Source: Actinomycetota bacterium (GTDB taxonomy: Bacteria; Actinomycetota; Actinomycetes; Propionibacteriales; Propionibacteriaceae). Taken from it: a stretch of 64,000 nucleotides of DNA. The position numbers and the translations under genes were made by a program. Where the stretch lies: NCBI GenBank assembly GCA_020161795.1, contig JAIUOR010000051.1, forward strand, positions 92,681 through 156,680, given 5' to 3'. The notes beneath the pieces are model-generated. The model saw only the letters and a list, made by a program, of their open reading frames with translations. It did not search any database and was not told the DNA's origin. This document shows, in pieces, positions 53,402 to 61,793 of the stretch (its first letter is position 1; each line of letters begins with the position of its first letter).

Positions 53402-54214
53402 TCAGCGTGCCGTGAGGACGAGCGGACCGTCCGCGGTGATGGCGACGGTGTGCTCGCTGTGGGCGCCACGGGAGCCGTCGGCCGAGCGCAGCGTCCAACC
53501 GTCCGGGTCGTAGCGGATCTGGCTGGTGGTCTCCAGCAGCCAGGGCTCGATGGCGATCACCAGACCCTCCGCCAGCTTCATTCCGGTACCGCGCAGCCCG
53601 TCGTTGGCGACGTGGGGATCGCCGTGCATCGTCCGTCCGACACCGTGGCCGCCGAACTGGGTGTTCACCCGGTAGCCGTTCCCGCGGCAGACACCGCCGA
53701 TCGCGGCAGAGATGTCGCCGATGGAGTTGCCGACCACCGCTGTCTCTATCGCGGCGGCGAGCGCGCGCTGGGTGGTCTCGATCAGCGCCAGATCGGCCGG
53801 ACGCGGGTCGCCGACCACGAACGAGATCGCCGAGTCGGCCACCCAGCCGTTCACCGAGACGGCGAAGTCGAGGCTGACGAGGTCGCCGTCACGAAGCCGA
53901 TAGTCGTGCGGCAGGCCGTGCAGCACGGCATCGTTCACCGAGGTGCAGATCACCTTGCCGAACGGGCTGGAGCCGAAGGAGGGGTGGTAGTCGATGTAGC
54001 AGGATTCCGCGCCTGCCGCTCGGATCAGCTCATGGGCGCGGGCATCGATCTCCAGCAGATTCGTCCCGATGGCGACCTCCTGGCGGAGTGTCGCGAGGGT
54101 CTGCGCGACGAACCATCCGGCGGGCCGCATCTCCTTCAGCTCGGCCGGGGTGCGCAACTCCACCAGTGAGCGGACGGGCGTCCGGGCGACCCGGCGGCCG
54201 CTGAGCCGCCGCAA
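53402..54214 (-). CDS. map: methionine aminopeptidase, type I
   Basis: About 270 residues. All five metal ligands are present: Asp in VSLDFAVSV, Asp in WVADSAISF, His in FGGHGVGRTMH, Glu in LVIAIEPWL, and Glu in HSEHTVAI. The enzyme removes the initiator methionine from nascent proteins. The start is unclear; a TTG at 54214 opens the frame, with GTG codons a few residues in. It is eight bases downstream of trxA on the same strand. The family normally starts within a few residues of IELRTPAELKEMRPAG-like sequence, so this N-terminus may be about ten residues too long. Confidence 0.9.
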   Translation of the reverse strand: MRRLSGRRVARTPVRSLVELRTPAELKEMRPAGWFVAQTLATLRQEVAIGTNLLEIDARAHELIRAAGAESCYIDYHPSFGSSPFGKVICTSVNDAVLHGLPHDYRLRDGDLVSLDFAVSVNGWVADSAISFVVGDPRPADLALIETTQRALAAAIETAVVGNSIGDISAAIGGVCRGNGYRVNTQFGGHGVGRTMHGDPHVANDGLRGTGMKLAEGLVIAIEPWLLETTSQIRYDPDGWTLRSADGSRGAHSEHTVAITADGPLVLTAR

Positions 54215-54222
54215 CCGCCGGT

Positions 54223-54546
54223 TCAGAGGTACTCCTCCAGGGCGCGCACCAGCATCGCCTTGGTCTTGCCGCCCTGGAACTGCTTGACCACTTCGCCGCC
54301 GACGAAGATCTGGATCGTCGGCAGGCCCAGGATGCCGTAGGCGACCGCGGTCTGCGTGTTCTCGTCAGCGTTGAGCTTGTAGAAGCCGATCTTGTCGCCG
54401 TACTCGGTGGCGAGCTCCTCGATGATGGGGGAGAGCTGCTTGCAGGGCGCGCACCACTCAGCCCAGTAGTCGACTAGCACCGGCTTGGACGATTTGAGCA
54501 CCTGATCGGCGAAGGTGGCGTCGGTGACATCGGCGACAGTGGCCAT
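54223..54546 (-). CDS. trxA: thioredoxin
   Basis: A 107-residue thioredoxin of normal length with the active site WAEWCAPCKQ (Cys near residues 32 and 35) and the cis-proline loop GLPTIQIF. It reduces disulfides in cytoplasmic proteins and is itself reduced by TrxB, encoded 85 bases upstream on the same strand. TTTCCC... no strong ribosome-binding site is seen on the mRNA beyond GGGAAA before the ATG. Co-transcription with trxB from a SigR-type promoter is likely. Confidence 0.96.
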   Translation of the reverse strand: MATVADVTDATFADQVLKSSKPVLVDYWAEWCAPCKQLSPIIEELATEYGDKIGFYKLNADENTQTAVAYGILGLPTIQIFVGGEVVKQFQGGKTKAMLVRALEEYL

Positions 54547-54631
54547 GGTTTTCCCTTTCAGTTCCAGATCATCCCGGTCGGCCCGGGATCTCGAAACGCA
54601 GCGGCTGCACGTACCGGCTCAGCCTACGGCG

Positions 54632-55597
54632 TCAGATCGACACCGCAGCGCTGGCGACGGGTGCCGCTTCGAGCGCGGCGAGGTAGCGCTCGGCGTCCAG
54701 GGCGGCCGCGCAGCCGGTGCCGGCAGCGGTGATCGCCTGCCGGTAGGTGTGATCCACCAGGTCGCCGGAGGCGAAGACGCCGGGCAGGTTGGTGCGGGTG
54801 CTCGGAGCGTCCACCAGCACGTAGCCGGCGGCGTCCAGTTCCACCTGGCCGCGCACCAGCTCGGAGCGCGGGTCGTGGCCGATGGCGACGAAGAGGCCCT
54901 GGACGGCCAGCTCGCGGGTGTCGCCGGTGACCGTGTCGGCCAGGGTCAGCGAGCTGATCGAATTCTCGCCGTTGATCGCGGTGATCACCGAGTTCCAGGC
55001 GAAGCTGATCTTCGGATCGGCCTCGGCGCGGGCGATCATGATCTTGGAGGCGCGCAACTCGTCGCGGCGGTGGATCAGCGTGACCGAGCGAGCGAACCGG
55101 GTGAGGAAGGTGGCCTCCTCCAGTGCCGAGTCGCCACCGCCCACCACGGCGATGTCCTTGTCGCGGAAGAAGAAGCCGTCGCAGGTCGCGCACCACGAGA
55201 CGCCGCGTCCCGAGAGCCGGTCCTCGTCGGCCAGACCGAGTCGGCGGTAGCCCGAGCCCATGGCCAGGATGACCGTCCGGGCGGAGTAGGTGGTGCCGTC
55301 GGAATCGGTGACGGTCTTGATCGGCCCGGTGAGGTCGACCGCGGTGACGTCGTCGGTGATGATCTCGGTGCCGAAGCGCTCGGCCTGGGCGCGCATCGCG
55401 ATCATCAGGTCGGGGCCCATGATGCCCTCGGCGAAGCCGGGGTAGTTCTCCACCTCGGTGGTGTTCATCAGCGCGCCGCCGGCGGTGAGGGCGCCCTCGA
55501 AGAGCAGCGGATTCAGGCTCGCCCGAGCGGTGTAGACGGCCGCCGCGTAGCCGGACGGGCCGGAGCCGATGATGATGACGTCGCGCACTTCAGACAT
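54632..55597 (-). CDS. trxB: thioredoxin reductase
   Basis: A 321-residue flavoprotein. The FAD motif is [20 protein letters not shown], the redox centre is [11 protein letters not shown], and the NADPH motif is [15 protein letters not shown]. The C-terminal FAD segment [17 protein letters not shown] is complete. It uses NADPH to reduce thioredoxin. The ATG at 55597 follows AAGGGAAG. A SigR-type promoter at 55663-55689 suggests induction by disulfide stress. Map and trxA follow on the same strand. Confidence 0.96.
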   Translation of the reverse strand: MSEVRDVIIIGSGPSGYAAAVYTARASLNPLLFEGALTAGGALMNTTEVENYPGFAEGIMGPDLMIAMRAQAERFGTEIITDDVTAVDLTGPIKTVTDSDGTTYSARTVILAMGSGYRRLGLADEDRLSGRGVSWCATCDGFFFRDKDIAVVGGGDSALEEATFLTRFARSVTLIHRRDELRASKIMIARAEADPKISFAWNSVITAINGENSISSLTLADTVTGDTRELAVQGLFVAIGHDPRSELVRGQVELDAAGYVLVDAPSTRTNLPGVFASGDLVDHTYRQAITAAGTGCAAALDAERYLAALEAAPVASAAVSI

Positions 55598-55662
55598 GGC
55601 TTCCCTTGAGGTTGATGACTCTGGCACACCCTACCGAGGCTGGGCGAGCCGGACGAGACGGA

Positions 55663-55689
55663 AACGCCCACCACCCGTCCGGCTATTCC
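55663..55689 (-). promoter_or_regulatory. SigR/SigH-type promoter of trxB
   Basis: On the minus strand GGAAT (55685-55689) is followed after 19 bases by GTT (55663-55665). This matches the GGAAT-N18/19-GTT consensus of actinobacterial SigR/SigH. trxBA is the classic target of that sigma factor. Transcription would begin about 60 bases before the ATG. Confidence 0.7.
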
Positions 55690-55722
55690 CCCGGGGGTAT
55701 GCGGGCGAGCCGGGACTTCTCC

Positions 55723-56604
55723 TCAGGCGCCCTTCTTGCGCTTGGCGGGGGCCTCGTCCGCCCCCCTTGCCTTGCGCTTGGCGGCCGACGCTCCCTTCTG
55801 GTCGGTGTCCTGGCGCTCCCGGTTCTTCTCGATCGAGCGCTTCAGGGCCGCCATCAGGTCGATCACGTCCGCGTCGGTGTCCTGCTCCTCGCCCTGGGCG
55901 CCGAAGGTCTCCTCGGTGCTGGTCACCTCACCGGACTCGATCTTGGCGTCGATCAGCAGGCGGAGCTGGTGCTGGTACTCGTCCTCGAACGCCTCGGGGG
56001 TGAAGTCCGAGGAGAACTGGTCGACCAGGGTCTTGGCCATCTCGAACTCGGCATCGGAGATCCTCACGTCGGCCTCCAGGGCGGGGAAGTCCGGTTCGCG
56101 GACCTCGTCCGCCCACAGCAGCGACTGCACCACCAGCGCGTTCTCCCGCACCCGCAGCGCCCCCAGCCGGGTCTTCTGCCGCAGGGTGAACTTCACGATC
56201 GCGGTGCGCTGGGTGCTCTCCAGGGTCTTGTGCAGCAGCAGGTAGGCCTTCGCGGACTTGGAATCCGGCTCCAGGTAGTAGGAGCGCTCGAACATCACCG
56301 GCTCGATCTGGTCGGAGGGCACGAACTGCAGGATCTCGATCTCCTGCGAGCGTTCCGCGGGCACCGACTTCAAGTCGTCCTCGGTAAGCACGACGGTGTG
56401 GGTGCCGTCGTCGTAGGCCTTGTCGATGTTCTCGAACTTGATGACCTTGCCGCACACCTCGCATTTGCGCTGGTACCTGATCCGCCCGCCGTCGGCGTCG
56501 TGCACCTGGTGCAACCGCACGTCATGGTCCTCGGTCGCCGTGTAGGCCTTGACAGGCACGTTCACGAGCCCGAAGGCGATGGTTCCGCTCCAGATAGCCC
56601 TCAT
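55723..56604 (-). CDS. ku: non-homologous end-joining protein Ku
   Basis: About 293 residues. The core Ku bridge-barrel covers about residues 5-255, beginning WSGTIAFGLVNVPVKAY and with a paired CEVCGK near residue 47. An unusually basic C-terminal tail (KRKARGADEAPAKRKKGA) follows, as seen in Ku of some soil actinobacteria, where such tails contact DNA. Ku binds double-strand DNA ends and recruits LigD, which is encoded divergently. The ATG at 56604 follows GGAGG at very short spacing. A 346-bp duplicated palindromic region separates the two. Confidence 0.93.
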   Translation of the reverse strand: MRAIWSGTIAFGLVNVPVKAYTATEDHDVRLHQVHDADGGRIRYQRKCEVCGKVIKFENIDKAYDDGTHTVVLTEDDLKSVPAERSQEIEILQFVPSDQIEPVMFERSYYLEPDSKSAKAYLLLHKTLESTQRTAIVKFTLRQKTRLGALRVRENALVVQSLLWADEVREPDFPALEADVRISDAEFEMAKTLVDQFSSDFTPEAFEDEYQHQLRLLIDAKIESGEVTSTEETFGAQGEEQDTDADVIDLMAALKRSIEKNRERQDTDQKGASAAKRKARGADEAPAKRKKGA

Positions 56605-56648
56605 GCCTCCAGTGAACCAGCCCATTCCGCACCGCGGTATCCGTGGGA

Positions 56649-56950
56649 GTGCCCACCCCGCCGGCCTCCCCTCCCCACCCGCAGAAACCGGGTGATTCCG
56701 GCCAGCTGCCTGGATAGTCCAGTCACCGAGGCTGAATTGCCCGGTTTCTGTGAGAGGTGGGTTCGGTTGCTGGGAGAGGTGGGCCGGCAGCGGACCGCAT
56801 GGCGGTGTTCGTGACAGTGCCCACCTGGGCTGTTCTCTCCCCCTTCCGGCCCGCAGAAACCGGGTGATTCGGGGTGGCTGCGTGGATAATCCACTCAGCG
56901 GGGCTGAACTGCCCGGTTTGTGCGGGGTTTGGAGTGGGAAGGGGAGGTGG
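56649..56950. repeat. tandemly duplicated promoter region between ku and ligD with two concentric palindromes
   Basis: Two copies of about 170 bp lie head to tail; GTGCCCACC recurs at 56649 and 56817. Unit 1 palindrome: CAGAAACCGGG (56682-56692) and CCCGGTTTCTG (56740-56750) flank the inner dyad CTGGA-TAG-TCCAG (56710-56722). Unit 2 palindrome: CAGAAACCGGG (56854-56864) and CCCGGTTTGTG (56912-56922) flank GTGGA-TAA-TCCAC (56882-56894). Outer and inner dyads share one centre in each copy. Between copies the outermost inner pair changes from C-G to G-C. Confidence 0.8.
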
Positions 56951-59452
56951 GTGGCGGCTAAGCAGAACCAGAAGGTCAGGGTCGGTGAGCTGACCCTCCA
57001 GATCTCCAGCCTCGACAAGGTGCTCTACCCCGAGACGGGCACCACCAAGGCCGACGTGCTGCGCTACTACCTGGAGATCGCTCCGGTGCTGATCCCGCAG
57101 GCGGCCTGGCGTCCGGTGACCCGCAAGCGCTGGGTGGACGGCGTCGGAACCGCAGACGATCCGGGCAAGGCCTTCTTCCGCAAGGACATCGAGGCCGGAG
57201 CACCGAAGTGGGTGCCCACCGGCCGGATCACCCATTCCAGCCACACCAACACCTATCCGCTGGCCAACAACGCCGCGGTGCTCGCCTGGTTCGCGCAGCT
57301 GGCCGCGCTGGAGGTGCACGTCCCGCAGTGGCGGTTCGGGGTCAACGGCGTGCCGCGGAACCCCGATCGGCTGGTGATCGACCTGGATCCGGGCCCGGGC
57401 GCCGGGCTGGCCGAATGTGCGGAGGTGGCGCGCACCGTCCGGGCGATCTTCGCCGACATGGCGATGCATCCGGTGCCGGTCACCTCCGGCTCCAAGGGCA
57501 TCCACCTGTACGTCCCACTGGACGGGCGGATGACCACCGAGCAGGCCTCCGGGCTCGCCCGGCAACTCGCGCTCGGGCTGGAGGAGAGCCTGCCCGAGCT
57601 CGTCGTGGCCAGCCAGAAGAAGACCCTGCGCGAGGGCAAGGTGCTGGTCGACTGGTCGCAGAACAACGGCGCGAAGACCACGATCTGCCCATACTCGCTG
57701 CGCGGACGGAGCCGTCCGACCGTCGCGGTACCCCGCACCTGGGACGAACTCGACGACCCCGACCTTCGGCAGCTGGAGTACGAGGAGGTGCTGGAACGGG
57801 TCGCCGCGGGCATCGACCCGATCGCCGATCAGGGCTGGGCTTTCGACCAGGCTCCCGGGGGTCACGACAAGCTGACCCGCTACCGCGAGAAGCGGGACGC
57901 CGACCGCACCCCGGAGCCGGTGCCGGCGACGCAGTCCAAGCGCTCGGCGGCGTCCGCTTCGTCGCCCAGCTTCGTCATCCAGGAGCACCACGCCCGCCGC
58001 CTGCACTGGGACTTCCGGCTGGAGCGGGACGGCGTGCTGGTCTCCTGGGCGGTTCCGAAGGGCCCGACCCTGACGCCGGAGCCGCACCGGCTCGCCGTCC
58101 AGACCGAGGATCACCCACTGGAGTACGGCAGTTTCGAGGGCGTCATCCCCAAGGGCGAGTACGGCGGCGGCACCGTCACGATCTGGGACAGCGGCAGCTA
58201 CGAACTCGAGAAGTGGCGCGACGACGAGATCATCGTGGTGCTGCACGGACGCCGTGAGGGCGGGCTCGGCGGCCTCCCCCGCCGTTACGTGCTGGTGCGG
58301 ACCGGCGGCGAGGGCGAGAAGTCGAGTTGGCTGCTGATCTTCACCAAGGACCAACCACAGACCGCAGACCGCCCGACCGCCATCCCTGCCTCCGCTGGAA
58401 CGACCGAAGGGGCGGACGGAGGCTCGGACCTGCCCAGCCCGCGTGAGGGGGGCGGTCCGGGAACCGGGGAACTCCCGTCGCCGATGCTCGCCACCGTCGG
58501 AAGGCCGGGTGATCTCGACGACGGCGAGGAATGGGCGCTGGAGCTGAAGTGGGACGGGGTACGCGCGATCTGCCAGGTGGCCGGTGACCACGTCCGCCTG
58601 GTCTCCCGCAACGGCATCGATGTGACCGGGCGGTATCCCGAATTGGCCGAACTCTCCGAGGCGGTGCTGGCCGAAGCCGCCACCCTGGACGGTGAGATCG
58701 TCGCGCTCGATCGCCAGGGCCATCCGAGCTTCTCGCTGCTGCAGCAGCGGATGAACGTCGACCTCCGCCGGGTTCCGCAGTTGCGCGACTCGGTTCCGGT
58801 CACCCTGATGCTCTTCGACGTCCTCGCGCTGACCGTCGACGGCACCGAGCGTCGCCTGATGCGCACCCCCTACCGCTCCCGCCGCGAACTCCTGGCCGCC
58901 GCCGTCCGCGAGACCGACCACGTCCGGGTGCCGCCAACGGTTGCGGGCGACCTCACCGAGGCGATGGCGCGCAGTCGAGCGCGGCACCTCGAAGGGGTGG
59001 TGGCCAAGCGGGCGGAGTCGGTCTACCTGCCCGGCCGCCGCTCCGGTCAGTGGCTCAAGTTCAAGCACCGCACCCACCAGGCCGTGGTCGTGATCGGGTG
59101 GCGTATCGACGACAACGGCCGCTTGCGTTCCCTGCTGGTGGCGCTACCGGGCGCGGACGGCGAACTGCACTACGCCGGACGGGTGGGCTCCGGCATCGCC
59201 CCCAGCGCGATCGCCGAGCTGGAGAGGACGCTGCGGCCCATCGAGCGCAAGACACCTCCGGTACCCGACGTCCCGGCCGCCGAACAGCGCGATGCCCGCT
59301 GGGTGAGCCCCAAGCGGATCGGCGAGGTGAGCTATGCGAAGGTCACCCCCCAGGGACGGCTGCGCGAGCCGACCTGGCGCGGCTGGCGTCCGGATCTCGA
59401 CCCGGCCGACGTGACCTGGGAAGCCCGCGCCGCAGACGAACGGGAGAGCTGA
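56951..59452 (+). CDS. ligD: multifunctional DNA ligase LigD (polymerase-phosphoesterase-ligase)
   Basis: About 833 residues in the mycobacterial order: an N-terminal primase-like polymerase (residues 1-290; metal site VIDLDPGPGAG near 143), a 3'-phosphoesterase (near 338-455; QEHHARRLHWDFRL and YGSFEGVIPKGEYGGG), a linker, and an ATP-dependent ligase (about 515-833; active-site lysine in LELKWDGVRAI near 532). It processes and joins broken DNA ends with Ku. The GTG at 56951 follows GGGGAGG. The linker at about residues 475-505 seems to contain a repeat-derived segment. Confidence 0.94.
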   Translation: MAAKQNQKVRVGELTLQISSLDKVLYPETGTTKADVLRYYLEIAPVLIPQAAWRPVTRKRWVDGVGTADDPGKAFFRKDIEAGAPKWVPTGRITHSSHTNTYPLANNAAVLAWFAQLAALEVHVPQWRFGVNGVPRNPDRLVIDLDPGPGAGLAECAEVARTVRAIFADMAMHPVPVTSGSKGIHLYVPLDGRMTTEQASGLARQLALGLEESLPELVVASQKKTLREGKVLVDWSQNNGAKTTICPYSLRGRSRPTVAVPRTWDELDDPDLRQLEYEEVLERVAAGIDPIADQGWAFDQAPGGHDKLTRYREKRDADRTPEPVPATQSKRSAASASSPSFVIQEHHARRLHWDFRLERDGVLVSWAVPKGPTLTPEPHRLAVQTEDHPLEYGSFEGVIPKGEYGGGTVTIWDSGSYELEKWRDDEIIVVLHGRREGGLGGLPRRYVLVRTGGEGEKSSWLLIFTKDQPQTADRPTAIPASAGTTEGADGGSDLPSPREGGGPGTGELPSPMLATVGRPGDLDDGEEWALELKWDGVRAICQVAGDHVRLVSRNGIDVTGRYPELAELSEAVLAEAATLDGEIVALDRQGHPSFSLLQQRMNVDLRRVPQLRDSVPVTLMLFDVLALTVDGTERRLMRTPYRSRRELLAAAVRETDHVRVPPTVAGDLTEAMARSRARHLEGVVAKRAESVYLPGRRSGQWLKFKHRTHQAVVVIGWRIDDNGRLRSLLVALPGADGELHYAGRVGSGIAPSAIAELERTLRPIERKTPPVPDVPAAEQRDARWVSPKRIGEVSYAKVTPQGRLREPTWRGWRPDLDPADVTWEARAADERES
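58382..58404 (+). repeat. degenerate intergenic-type repeat inside the ligD linker
   Basis: The bases at 58382-58404 match the right arm of the gyrB-gyrA repeat (27998-28020) at 18 of 23 positions. They encode IPASAGTTE, equivalent to the shadow peptide IPAFAGMT of that repeat. It lies between the phosphoesterase and ligase domains, where extra residues are tolerated. Confidence 0.4.
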
Positions 59453-59940
59453 TTCACAGGTGCGGTGAGCACGCCATGGGGATCTGGCGAGAGCGCCGGA
59501 ATTCAGCGACGCAGCATCGCTGTCTCAGTATCTGGACGGGCTGAGGGGGCGTCCATGCGGCGGCGGTCGCAGGACGGACGCGGGCGCGACCGGTCGTGGC
59601 GCCGTCCCGCGCCTCTCTCGGTGACCGGGACGCCCGGGCAATCCGGATGTCTCCCCTTGTCGCGCTGCGGTGGGCGGGTCTTCTCCTGACACGCCGTGGC
59701 GCCGGGCTTCACAGCCGGCAGGCGGTGCCTCCGGGGCGCTCAGCCGGTGGTTCGAAGCGGCCCTGATCCTCGGCCCAGGCGATCGGGAATGAACCCTGCT
59801 CGACGGGTCCGCATGCCGTGCTGGGCTAGCATGACCGGAAAATTCCGCGAATTTGAGGGGGATCGTCAGCCAACGAGCGAACCGGAATGCCAGCGAACGA
59901 CGACGACGACGAACGAAGCTGATAACTGGGGTGAAGAACG
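59453..59940 (+). promoter_or_regulatory. leader and promoter region of the osmoprotectant importer operon
   Basis: A 488-bp gene-free stretch after ligD. Near its right end a -10-like TAGCAT (59827-59832) is followed, around the expected start point, by the perfect dyad AAATTC-CGC-GAATTT (59840-59854), which is A+T-rich against its surroundings and is the best candidate operator. GGGGTGAAG precedes the first importer gene. The left part has no convincing frame. Confidence 0.5.
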
Positions 59941-60585
59941 CTGAGTTTCCTGGAATTTCTGATTGACCGTAGTGACGACATGCTCGAACTGGGGCTGGAG
60001 CACGCCGCCGTCGTGGCGGTCTCGGTCGGGCTCGCCTCTCTGATCGGGATCGGGCTGGGGATCGCCACCTATCGGCGGGCTGGGCCGCGCGAGATCGCTC
60101 TCGCCACGACAGGCGCCTTCCTCACCATTCCCTCCTTCGCGCTGTTCATCCTGCTGCTCGGCCCGCTCGGACTGGGCTGGCCGCCCGTCGTCGTGGCGCT
60201 CACGCTCTACGGGCTGCTCCCGATCCTGCGCAACACGATCACCGGACTACGCGGGGTGGATCCGGCCATCGTCGAATCGGCCAAGGGCATGGGTCTGAGT
60301 CGCACGCAGCGTCTGCTGCGGGTGGAGTTGCCGTTGGCCTGGCCGGTGATCATCACCGGCATCCGGGTGACCACCCTGATTCTGCTAGGCATCGCTGCGA
60401 TCGGATCGATCGTCAACGGGCCGGGCTACGGGGAACTGATCTTCACCGGCCTCGCCAGGGTGGGGACGCCCGTCGCGGTCAACCTCGTGCTCGCCGGCAC
60501 GCTGGGCGTGGTCGTGCTCGCCGTGCTGTTCGACCTGCTGTTCCACGCCGTCCGCCGGCTCACGACTTCCAAGGGGATCCGATGA
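59941..60585 (+). CDS. OpuCB/ProW-like osmoprotectant ABC permease
   Basis: About 214 residues with five or six membrane helices and the coupling-loop sequence ESAKGMGLSRTQRLLRVELP. The family N-terminus, which runs about FLEFLxxRxD-(I/L)LEL-x-x-x-H, is found only if translation begins at the CTG at 59941 (SFLEFLIDRSDDMLELGLEH). An ATG start at 59980 would delete this segment. An in-frame stop at 59932-59934 excludes earlier starts. GGGGTGAAG lies seven bases upstream. It forms the channel with the second permease. Substrates are typically glycine betaine, choline or carnitine. Confidence 0.8.
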   Translation: MSFLEFLIDRSDDMLELGLEHAAVVAVSVGLASLIGIGLGIATYRRAGPREIALATTGAFLTIPSFALFILLLGPLGLGWPPVVVALTLYGLLPILRNTITGLRGVDPAIVESAKGMGLSRTQRLLRVELPLAWPVIITGIRVTTLILLGIAAIGSIVNGPGYGELIFTGLARVGTPVAVNLVLAGTLGVVVLAVLFDLLFHAVRRLTTSKGIR

Positions 60586-61793
60586 CGATCGACACCAGCC
60601 AGCTCCCGATGCGGGTCGACGAGCCCGAGCCGAAGGTCAAGATTCGCCTGGAGAAGCTCACCAAGCGCTATGCCGATCAGCGCCGCGACGCCGTCGAGCA
60701 GCTCGATCTCGACATCCACGAGGGCGAGATCGTCGTATTCGTGGGGCCTTCCGGGTGCGGAAAGACCACGACCATGAAGATGATCAACCGGATCATCGAG
60801 CCCACCTCGGGCCGGATCATCCTCGACGGCGAGGACGTCACGGCGATCAACCCCGACGCCCTGCGGCGGCGGATCGGCTACGTCATCCAGCAGATCGGGC
60901 TCTTTCCCCACCTGACGATCGGCGAGAACGTCGCGACCGTCCCCAAGCTGCTCGGCTGGGATGCCAAGCGGATCGATGCCCGGGTGGACGAGTTGCTGGA
61001 GATGGTGAACATGCCGCGGGCGACCTACCGGCATCGCTATCCCAAGGAACTCTCCGGTGGCCAGCAGCAGCGGATCGGCGTGGCCCGCGCACTGGGTGCG
61101 GACCCCGAGGTGCTGCTGATGGACGAGCCGTTCGGGGCGATCGACCCGATCACCCGCGACCGGCTGCAGAACGAGTTCCTACGGCTGCAGTCGGAGGTGA
61201 AGAAGACCATCGTCTTCGTCACCCACGACATCGACGAGGCGATCAAGATGGGCGACCGGATCGCGATCCTGCAGCAGGGTTCGCGGATCGCCCAGTACGA
61301 CACTCCGGAGCAGATCCTGACCGCTCCGGCCGACGACTTCGTCGCCGAGTTCATCGGACGAGGTGCATCGCTGAAGCGCCTCAACCTCACTCGGGTCTCC
61401 GAGGTCGAGTTGCGGCCCTGGCCGACCGTCACCGCCGACACCCCGGTGGCCGAGGCGATGAGTCAGCTCCGCGGAGTCGAGCAAAGCGCGCTGCTGGTGG
61501 TCGACCAGGAGAACCGTCCGCTGCGCTGGATCAGCGCCGAGGACCTGCGGCGGGCGTCCGGCCGGCGGCTCGACCAACTCGGGGTGGAGCCGCGCGCCGT
61601 GGTGGAGCCGCACGCGACGCTCAGCGATGCTCTCAACGAGATCATCACCGCGCGGTATGTCGTCACGCTGGTGGTCGACGGCCGGGGCCGGCTGCTGGGC
61701 GTGGTGGACATCGATCAGATCAACGAGGTGATCCGCACCATGCGCGCTTCGGCACTGGCTCAGGCCCGAGCCGGCCTGGAGGACGACGCATGA
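60582..61793 (+). CDS. OpuCA-like osmoprotectant ABC ATPase with CBS domains
   Basis: About 403 residues. Walker A is GPSGCGKTTTMKM near residue 55, the signature is LSGGQQQRIGVARAL, and Walker B is VLLMDEPFGAID, with the switch HDIDEAIKMGDR. The C-terminal half has two CBS repeats (about residues 280-390; VTADTPVAEAMSQLRG and VVEPHATLSDALNEI), which in OpuA/OpuC sense ionic strength or nucleotides and gate transport. ATGA overlaps link it to both neighbouring genes. It powers uptake of compatible solutes during osmotic stress. Confidence 0.9.
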   Translation: MTIDTSQLPMRVDEPEPKVKIRLEKLTKRYADQRRDAVEQLDLDIHEGEIVVFVGPSGCGKTTTMKMINRIIEPTSGRIILDGEDVTAINPDALRRRIGYVIQQIGLFPHLTIGENVATVPKLLGWDAKRIDARVDELLEMVNMPRATYRHRYPKELSGGQQQRIGVARALGADPEVLLMDEPFGAIDPITRDRLQNEFLRLQSEVKKTIVFVTHDIDEAIKMGDRIAILQQGSRIAQYDTPEQILTAPADDFVAEFIGRGASLKRLNLTRVSEVELRPWPTVTADTPVAEAMSQLRGVEQSALLVVDQENRPLRWISAEDLRRASGRRLDQLGVEPRAVVEPHATLSDALNEIITARYVVTLVVDGRGRLLGVVDIDQINEVIRTMRASALAQARAGLEDDA

